From Patiria pectinifera (lineage: Eukaryota; Echinodermata; Asteroidea; Valvatida; Asterinidae), in contig CM057147.1 in NCBI GenBank assembly GCA_029964075.1, forward strand, positions 29,037,513-29,101,512: a DNA stretch of 64,000 bases, given 5' to 3'. This document shows, one piece after another, positions 59,901 through 64,000 of this stretch. Positions within the stretch are counted from its first letter, which is position 1. Every line of letters starts with the position of its first letter. A model generated the notes under the pieces. The model saw nothing but the letters and a program-made list of their open reading frames with translations. It was not told the DNA's origin and searched no databases. The position numbers and the translations under genes are program-made.

Positions 59901-62318
59901 GGAAGGTTCTACCACGCCAAAATGATTACTTTACTAAACTTGCTCAACACTTTTAAATGTATCTTTTGTCATTAGGCAGTACTGAAGTCTGATTTCAGAA
60001 TGGCTTCTGATATCAGCATCCAAGTGTCCCCAGGGCATTTCATGCTGCCTCTTCTAATCAACAAGGAGATCAACATCAACACAACCGTCGCGGAGACGAA
60101 GCTACGAGATCTCGATCACTTTCTGAGAGTGAAGTCTGGGCGTCCCGAGGAGCTTGCCATCCTCAACGTAAAGGGTCTGTTGAACCTCCGGCTCAACCGC
60201 TATGAGGAGGCGCTTGACTGTTTCCACGCAGTCCTGGCAAAAGACCCGGAGAACCTGAACGCCCTGGCCAACCTCCAATATGTCTTGGAGAAGCTTTTCA
60301 AATTGGCCGAGGCAGGGAACTACAGGGAGATGTGGCACCGTCTTCTTCGCCCGGTCGAAAAGGCGACCCAAAGAGATGATCCAATAATTGTTAAAGCACT
60401 GAGGAAGCAAAGACGTATTCAAGCCAGGTGCTTAGCTGAACAGGCCTATGCACACACCTTCGACATTCACAGTGAAAACGTCTCAGGGAAAAGGCACATG
60501 CAGTCAATAGAGCTGTACCAGAAGGCTCTTCAACTGGGAGGAGAAGATGTCGCCGATATTGAGCAACATGAGTGGAAATTTTGTCTGGCGATTAATGAAC
60601 ACAAACTTTTTACCTTCTTGCCTTACTATAATCAACCTAATCAACCTGATCAACATGATCCCAAGGTCCACCTTGAACATGCACTGAAGTTGTTCTCTGA
60701 TCTTGTTGGAGGAGGGCGTTCTGTTGACAAGGAGATTCAGTGGGATAGTTGGTGTCATTTGGGGGATATTTTCAGGACTATGAAAGGTAGACATATGCAA
60801 CAAAATGTGCCACATGAGATGAGAAAATACACAAGGGATCCGGAACAGTGTATGACAAAAGCCATGGAGATCTCACCCGACAACCCGAGGCTCTTGGTGC
60901 GCTACGCAACCGTCCATTACTCCCTCAAGAAGGACAGAGGAAAGTCTCTGGAATTATTGGACGCCTCTTTAAAAATCGATGCCACTTACTGGAAAGCCCT
61001 GTCCACACGCGCCACGATCAACATTAAGCATTATAACTCTCGGAGAATCCAAGACTGTCCTGAATTGAGAGATATTCTGAACAATGCTAAAAGCGATCTT
61101 GAGAAAGCATTGTCCATGAATGTCACGCCCTGGGATCTAACCCAGCTTGGAGAGGTTTATTATCGCCTTGCAAAACATCACACCAAAGAGGAAATCGCGA
61201 AAAAGTCTCTCTTTCAGAAAGCTCTCGTGTGTTTCTCGAAGTCGGTAGATTGTCCAGATGGTCTCAACAGATCTGACGTACATTTCTTGCGGGGCCTCTG
61301 TCTGTTTGACATCCAGGAAAAAAGGGCGGCGATTGGTTGCTTCAAGCAAGCAATTGCATGTGAACCTCCGTACCTCAAAACTCGTAACTTTAACGAATTG
61401 CTCAGAGTATACCTGAGCATACTCCAAGACGAGAATCTCCCGAAGGACGAATCTATCCTGGCAGAGACAGCCTTTTCATTGAAGAAGGCACTGAAGAAAT
61501 ATGGCCAACCTAACATAAGTAAGTTCTGCATAAGTGAGTTCACATCTGAGCACAAGAAAGAGCTGCAGTTGCTCTTGGGTTACTGTAGAAAGTACAGTAA
61601 ACTTAATGAGCTCGTGTCTTTGTTAGAGAAAACATCATTTGCAACTCCACGTTCTCCACGACACATTCATGAGACACCGCGAGCACCGTTCGGTCATGGC
61701 ATGAGGTCTCCGAATACTGGACGCCCTATGCTACGTTTGTCGCATCATGAAGAGGCAGATGACCCACAAGAAGAGGCGGGTATGCATAATGTAGGATCAG
61801 GAGCCAGCGCAACGGGTGGGGCAGCGGAGGAAGGATCGCCAACCATCCAAGAACCTGCAGAGGAGGTCAAGGAGCAACCAATCAAGGAAGCACCAAAGGA
61901 GGCCCGCGTCCCTGATTTCAAGTATGATTTCATCGTGGTCTATCCAAAGAGCGAGAGAGACTGGGTGTCCTACGACCTGCTGAACGAGCTGGAGGCGGTC
62001 CGGAACCTGAAGGGGTGCACGCGTGACAGGGACGCCCTGGCTGGATCAATGAAGATCTCAAGTGAGATCAATCTAATGAAAGAAAGTGCCAGCATCTTAT
62101 TGGTCGTCAATCAAGATTTCATGTCTGAGTGCGAGGCTTCCATGAACTACGCGCTTGAGCTGAGGAAAGACAAACAGCGCAGTCGTGTGGTAATACCGGT
62201 GCTTCGGGACGACTCCGAGGTCCCTGATGAAATCGACATGTTGCTAAACCCATTTAATGCAGCATCTGGTCCGGTCGACTGGGACAGGTTAAAATTTTGT
62301 ATCGAGCAACAAATTTAG
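50982..62318 (+). CDS. Ubl-DD-DD-TRADD-N-TPR-TIR composite signalling protein (proposed)
   Basis: Nine exons join with agreeing phases into 1412 codons plus stop: CDS 51017-51252, 51741-51933, 52708-52807, 54238-54492, 54892-55275, 56620-56679, 56803-57066, 57767-58170, 59976-62318. Order: basic N-terminus (1-78), ubiquitin-like domain (about 86-172), death domain 1 (178-261), acidic then Asn/Val-rich linker (262-409), death domain 2 (410-497), TRADD-N-like domain (about 510-632), TPR array (about 670-1160), low-complexity linker, TIR (about 1279-1412). The ATG at 51017 follows an in-frame TAA at 50993, and an acceptor at 50980-50981 implies an upstream UTR exon. A cytoplasmic scaffold in innate immune or cell-death signalling is inferred. 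The TPR-TIR exon could be a separate gene; the phase-0 acceptor at 59974-59975 reads through an open 8-codon bridge, which favours fusion. I know of no named orthologue. Confidence 0.72.
51017..51252 (+). CDS. Composite gene exon 1: basic N-terminus
   Basis: Encodes MPQKTVQQLDAYIKATSVVY followed by a Lys/Arg-rich tract (RKAKVKPRRK, KRRPSKRW). No domain recognised; the basic tract could be a nuclear localisation or membrane-contact sequence (inference). Ends in AG at a GTAATC donor, phase 2, and is completed to Ser by the first base of the next exon. Confidence 0.65.
51741..52807 (+). CDS. Composite gene exons 2-3: ubiquitin-like domain
   Basis: Exons 51741-51933 and 52708-52807 together give a ubiquitin fold: strand LQIFVRT, strand KTLCFRLDP, helix SISSLKQWIQKKTGV, RYQRLYIRR, then LEDNGIEKDENISLRLSF. 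It ends near GLHGGG, a position similar to the ubiquitin tail. Because the frame continues through PK into the death-domain exon, the Gly motif is internal and conjugation is unlikely unless cleaved. If the donor at 52808 is not used, the frame ends two codons later after GRV. The intron between the two exons holds the repeat element at 51946-52148. Confidence 0.75.
51946..52148. mobile_element. Foldback-type repeat of CATAAGTCCGACGCCT units
   Basis: Units (CATAAGTCCGACGCCT, CATAGGTCCGACGCCT) are tandem on the left. The right end, GGACTTATGAGGCGTCGGAC followed by TTATGATACGGCCCCG, is the inverse of the left CGGGGTCCGCTCATAAGTCC. It lies between the two ubiquitin-like exons. Confidence 0.8.
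53040..53935. repeat. GAGTCGAGTC satellite blocks flanking a 540-bp spacer
   Basis: Blocks of degenerate (GAGTC/GACTC) repeats at 53068-53220 and 53766-53935 surround non-repetitive sequence and may form the ends of one element. They are in the intron before death domain 1. Confidence 0.65.
54238..54492 (+). CDS. Composite gene exon 4: death domain 1
   Basis: 84 codons, phase 1-1. The six-helix death-domain pattern is clear: FAKLLSDIAPKIESTWKELA, KNLGFEEADIVNI, EEQSLVMLFAWWRKQ, then RLRETLEASGLADLALGV. The conserved Trp, the W..LA..LG motif and the ML.WW helix are all present. Confidence 0.88.
54892..55275 (+). CDS. Composite gene exon 5: acidic linker plus amyloid/RHIM-like stretch
   Basis: 127 codons, phase 1-1. 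Starts acidic (DIEQEDQEEEERHE), then a Pro/Gln/Ser-rich disordered tract containing AQQE, which fits the short TRAF-binding pattern (weak evidence). It ends with PGPVNINVDGSNNPTFLAPV followed by VNPTINFVQNV (about 353-383): alternating hydrophobic and Asn residues with a DGSNN turn. This resembles amyloid-forming signalling motifs, but the exact RHIM (I/V)Q(I/V)G tetrad is absent. Confidence 0.65.
55568..55908. mobile_element. MITE, ends TACAGGGTGAGTCAA / TTGACTCACCCTGTA
   Basis: Inverted 15-bp ends (the left has one variation further in). Terminal TA and the TACAGGGTG start are like Tc1/mariner-type MITEs. No ORF. It is in the intron after the exon ending at 55275. Confidence 0.75.
56119..56447. 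mobile_element. MITE, ends AGTGGCGTATCCAGAGG / GGTTACGCTACTGG
   Basis: Imperfect inverted ends with G-run and C-run just inside, as in other GGGGCG(T/G)A-type non-autonomous elements in this window (27748-28026, 42785-43092). Confidence 0.55.
56620..56679 (+). CDS. Composite gene exon 6: short basic linker
   Basis: 19 codons, phase 1-1, QPERELQRNRQTGSRQRRT. Supported by a good polypyrimidine tract and AG, a GT donor, and exact phase match to both neighbours. Skipping it would keep the frame. Confidence 0.6.
56803..57066 (+). CDS. Composite gene exon 7: death domain 2
   Basis: 87 codons, phase 1-1. Pattern LFFQRLSRKVAGGWETLAFI, LSFSKEKVEAF, RERQCRAMLGAWLRMQ, ARQILRNALIETGREDLERS matches a death domain (W..LA, ML..W, L...GR.DL). 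It differs from domain 1 in lacking the LG turn. Sequence is diverged from domain 1, so it is not a recent duplicate. Confidence 0.82.
57276..57587. mobile_element. MITE, ends CCATGGGCCTTATTCACGAG and inverse
   Basis: Left CCATGGGCCTTATTCACGAG and right CTCGTGAATAAGACCCATGG are inverted with one change. AT-rich interior. It lies in the intron between death domain 2 and the TRADD-N-like exon. Confidence 0.75.
57767..58170 (+). CDS. Composite gene exon 8: TRADD-N-like domain
   Basis: 134 codons, phase 1 in, phase 0 out. Segments GSVTFIFRIE, REDLDKLWSMYTTGKLANKL, TDELTTEDKSDLAIQATILE and DYERACRFFDELEK follow the strand-helix-strand-helix order of the TRADD N-terminal domain; YTTGKLANKL parallels the YREGAL..AL helix of human TRADD. 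TRADD-N binds TRAF proteins in vertebrates and has been described in diverse animal and bacterial conflict proteins. Assignment rests on pattern matching only. Confidence 0.6.
58589..59624. mobile_element. Element with 30-bp perfect inverted ends in the pre-TPR intron
   Basis: CAGCCTCGACTCCATGGGCG with CGTGCGCGTT on the left occurs as the exact inverse on the right (59595-59624). The 1.0-kb interior is non-coding and holds the 58-bp palindrome at 58845-58902. It occupies most of the intron 58171-59975. Confidence 0.75.
58845..58902. repeat. 58-bp spacer-free palindrome
   Basis: Two 29-bp arms meeting at GGTCGG/CCGACC, centre 58873/58874, with one mismatched pair. Inner 34 bp are perfectly symmetric (TTTCCAACGGTGGTCGG and its inverse). 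Confidence 0.95.
59976..62318 (+). CDS. Composite gene exon 9: TPR array and TIR domain
   Basis: A 2.3-kb exon. It can be read from an internal ATG at 60000 (772 aa) or, spliced in phase 0 at 59976, as the C-terminal 780 codons of the composite protein. The TPR units are seen in LNVKGLLNLRLNRYEEALDC with LAKDPENLNA, in PDNPRLLVRYATVHYSL and in LRGLCLFDIQEKRAAIGCFK. The N-terminal layout recalls TTC22/IFIT-like proteins. A Pro/Glu-rich linker leads to the TIR: box 1 YDFIVVYPKSERDW, box 2 region GCTRDRDALAGS, then ASILLVVNQDFMSE and SRVVIPVLRDD. The usual catalytic Glu of NADase TIRs (W..xE in helix C) aligns with Asn here, suggesting an adaptor. The stop is TAG at 62316-62318. Confidence 0.93.
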   Translation, partial: AVLKSDFRMASDISIQVSPGHFMLPLLINKEININTTVAETKLRDLDHFLRVKSGRPEELAILNVKGLLNLRLNRYEEALDCFHAVLAKDPENLNALANLQYVLEKLFKLAEAGNYREMWHRLLRPVEKATQRDDPIIVKALRKQRRIQARCLAEQAYAHTFDIHSENVSGKRHMQSIELYQKALQLGGEDVADIEQHEWKFCLAINEHKLFTFLPYYNQPNQPDQHDPKVHLEHALKLFSDLVGGGRSVDKEIQWDSWCHLGDIFRTMKGRHMQQNVPHEMRKYTRDPEQCMTKAMEISPDNPRLLVRYATVHYSLKKDRGKSLELLDASLKIDATYWKALSTRATINIKHYNSRRIQDCPELRDILNNAKSDLEKALSMNVTPWDLTQLGEVYYRLAKHHTKEEIAKKSLFQKALVCFSKSVDCPDGLNRSDVHFLRGLCLFDIQEKRAAIGCFKQAIACEPPYLKTRNFNELLRVYLSILQDENLPKDESILAETAFSLKKALKKYGQPNISKFCISEFTSEHKKELQLLLGYCRKYSKLNELVSLLEKTSFATPRSPRHIHETPRAPFGHGMRSPNTGRPMLRLSHHEEADDPQEEAGMHNVGSGASATGGAAEEGSPTIQEPAEEVKEQPIKEAPKEARVPDFKYDFIVVYPKSERDWVSYDLLNELEAVRNLKGCTRDRDALAGSMKISSEINLMKESASILLVVNQDFMSECEASMNYALELRKDKQRSRVVIPVLRDDSEVPDEIDMLLNPFNAASGPVDWDRLKFCIEQQI

Positions 62319-62674
62319 AACAGCCTTCCTCATCACAAACGACACTCATGTTACGGTCATCTTTGTCGACACGTACTTCTGTGTAGTATTCCTTATGTAC
62401 GAATACGTTTTTCAGGTATTTGAGGTCTTCGCAAAACGAGGGGGGCACAATCATACTTTTGAGATTTTTCAAAAAGAATTTCTAAAATTTGGCGGATATG
62501 TTGAAAGCTATCACATGTACGTGCTGCGACAACCGCAGGAGCTAGGGCGCTTCACTTTTACGCGACTTTTTTGGTCAAAAAGAGTAATCGCGGGGGATTT
62601 CTCTGTACTCCATTCTACACTTTTACATTTGATACAACTATTCTTCGAGTAATACATCCCATATTTAAAGTGTT

Positions 62675-62680
62675 AATAAA
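62675..62680 (+). promoter_or_regulatory. Candidate poly(A) signal AATAAA for the TIR gene
   Basis: AATAAA 357 bp after the stop, just before the AGCAGTAGC repeat begins. No closer canonical hexamer was noticed. Confidence 0.5.
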
Positions 62681-63290
62681 ACAGTAGCAGTAGTAGCGGC
62701 AGCAGTAATAGCAGAAACAATAGCTGTACCAGACTCGCGTGTCTACCATTAGCTGTATCTAGCAGTAGCAGTAGCTGCAGCAGTATAGCAGTAGTGGTAT
62801 TTCATGTAGTATATAGCAGACGTAGGAGCAGTATATGTATAGCAGTACTGGTCCAGAGTATCTAGCAATAACAGTAAAATTAGCGGTATCTAGCAGCAGC
62901 AGCAGTACGTATGTAGCAGTAGCGGTAGCATTATTCTAGCAGTAGCGGTAGCAGCGGTAGCAGTATATGTAGCAGTAGTATGAGCAGTATGTATATTGCA
63001 GTAGCGATAGCAGTGGCAGTTGCAATATCAAGCGGTAGCAGTAGCAGTATGCATATGACGGTAGCAGTATCTAGAGATCTAGCAATATCTGTATCATAAG
63101 CGGTATCTATAGCAGCAACAGCTAGCGGTAGCATCTAGCAGTAGTGGTAAATATGGCGGTAGCGGCAATAGTAGCAGTATCTAGCGTGTCTATGTAGCAG
63201 TATCATTAGCGTTATCTAGCAGTAGAGTAGAGATAGCAGTATCTAACAGAAGCAGTAGCAGTATTGATATAGCGGAAGCAGTATATATTT
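62680..63290. repeat. AGCAGTAGC / AGCAGTATCT degenerate trinucleotide repeat
   Basis: Long run of AGCAGTAGCAGTAGC mixed with AGCAGTATCTAGC and GTAGCGGTAGC words. The minus-strand ORF across it (62931-63134) is a Leu/Ala/Ile repeat artefact. Confidence 0.9.
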
Positions 63291-64000
63291 ATATAAGTAC
63301 ATGTATCTGGCAAATCTTTAAGGCTGCATCCTTGATCAAAGCAAGCAAGATCTTGTCCGTTTCCAAAAACGACCGATGTTTTCCGAATAAGTTTTCGTTA
63401 ACACTCATAATTATGTTCGCAAAAGCTCCGGTACCCCTCTGGCTTTGTATTATATTGTATTATTCATCATCAAAATACCTGTCATTGGGTCGTATGTATA
63501 AAAACTAGCATTTGCTTTTACTACCCATTTTTAAGCATTTACTTGCATTTGTATGAATAAAAATGAAGCAAATGCTTTTACTGGAAAGCATTTGCTGAAA
63601 GCTAAAAGCATTTACTTTTTACTTGCTAGCTTTCGCTAGACTAGAAGTGTTTACTTCATTTCGTATGAATAAAAAGGAGTAAATGCTTCAGATTTCAAGC
63701 ATTTACTGGTCATTTTTCAAGGCTGGGTTGGGGCAACCTTGAAAATATAAAGCAAATACTTCTGTGCAAAAACTGCTGCATTTATTAATATTAATCACCC
63801 CCAAAATTGACCCAAACGTAATAAACTACATATAATACCATACACTGTATTTTGACTAACATTTATGCGCAATTTTTATTATGTATTTTATTACTAGAAT
63901 TAGAAACGATAATTTCGCATTTTGTTCACGATGTGAGAAGTGTTTAAAATTCAGTGCGGCACAGAATGATTTAGGATAAATTTTATATAACGGCACCCTG

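Larger units (their letters stand above)
62319..64000. other. 3' flank of the TPR-TIR exon
   Basis: No gene was recognised. 62319-62670 is presumed 3' UTR, 62680-63290 is an AGCAGTAGC-type repeat, and 63470-63725 carries repeated AGCATTTACT/AAGCATTTGC words in both orientations (probably a small transposon). The final 270 bp are AT-rich with nothing identifiable. Confidence 0.6.

Noticed and set aside
62931..63134. Minus-strand Leu/Ala/Ile-rich 67-aa ORF
   Set aside because: It is the translation of the AGCAGTAGC repeat.

Overview
The window is intron-rich, repeat-dense animal DNA. Gene content (VMP1, ASPDH, a CCDC65/DRC2 ciliary gene, and a death-domain/TPR/TIR immune-type gene), short exons in long introns, and many hairpin and foldback transposons suggest a marine invertebrate deuterostome. 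An echinoderm is the best guess because foldback elements with tandem-repeat arms resemble sea-urchin TU elements; the species cannot be fixed from sequence alone. All exon models were built by hand from reading frame, GT/AG sites and codon-phase agreement; there is no transcript evidence.

Layout. 1-15811 (-): VMP1, 13 coding exons, the last cut by the window start; its first exon adds a SAP-like motif absent from human VMP1. 15812-20046: intergenic, with a hairpin MITE and AAGTCA-type satellites. 20047-28274 (-): complete ASPDH, 8 exons, 277 aa. 28275-30488: interval between the divergent ASPDH and CCDC65 starts. 30489-39981 (+): complete CCDC65 (DRC2), 8 coding exons, 501 aa. 39982-50981: about 11 kb of nested repeats, including two foldback elements whose arms are tandem GCCCGGGC palindromes. 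50982-62318 (+): an immune/cell-death-type gene. 62319-64000: 3' flank with trinucleotide-like repeats.

The most interesting locus is 50982-62318. Nine exons join with matching phases into one 1412-aa frame: basic N-terminus, ubiquitin-like domain, death domain, linker with an Asn/Val-rich amyloid- or RHIM-like stretch, second death domain, TRADD-N-like domain, TPR array and TIR domain. The central four exons are all symmetric phase 1-1 modules, as expected for exon shuffling. Two acceptors 23 nt apart before the TPR-TIR exon would give either the full fusion or a short death-domain/TRADD-N product plus a separately startable TPR-TIR frame. The inferred role is a signalling scaffold joining TNF-receptor/TRADD-type and TIR-type outputs.

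The introns hold MITEs, hairpin elements, minisatellites and a Penelope-like fragment. Several families occur two to five times, so insertion sites and nesting can be read directly.
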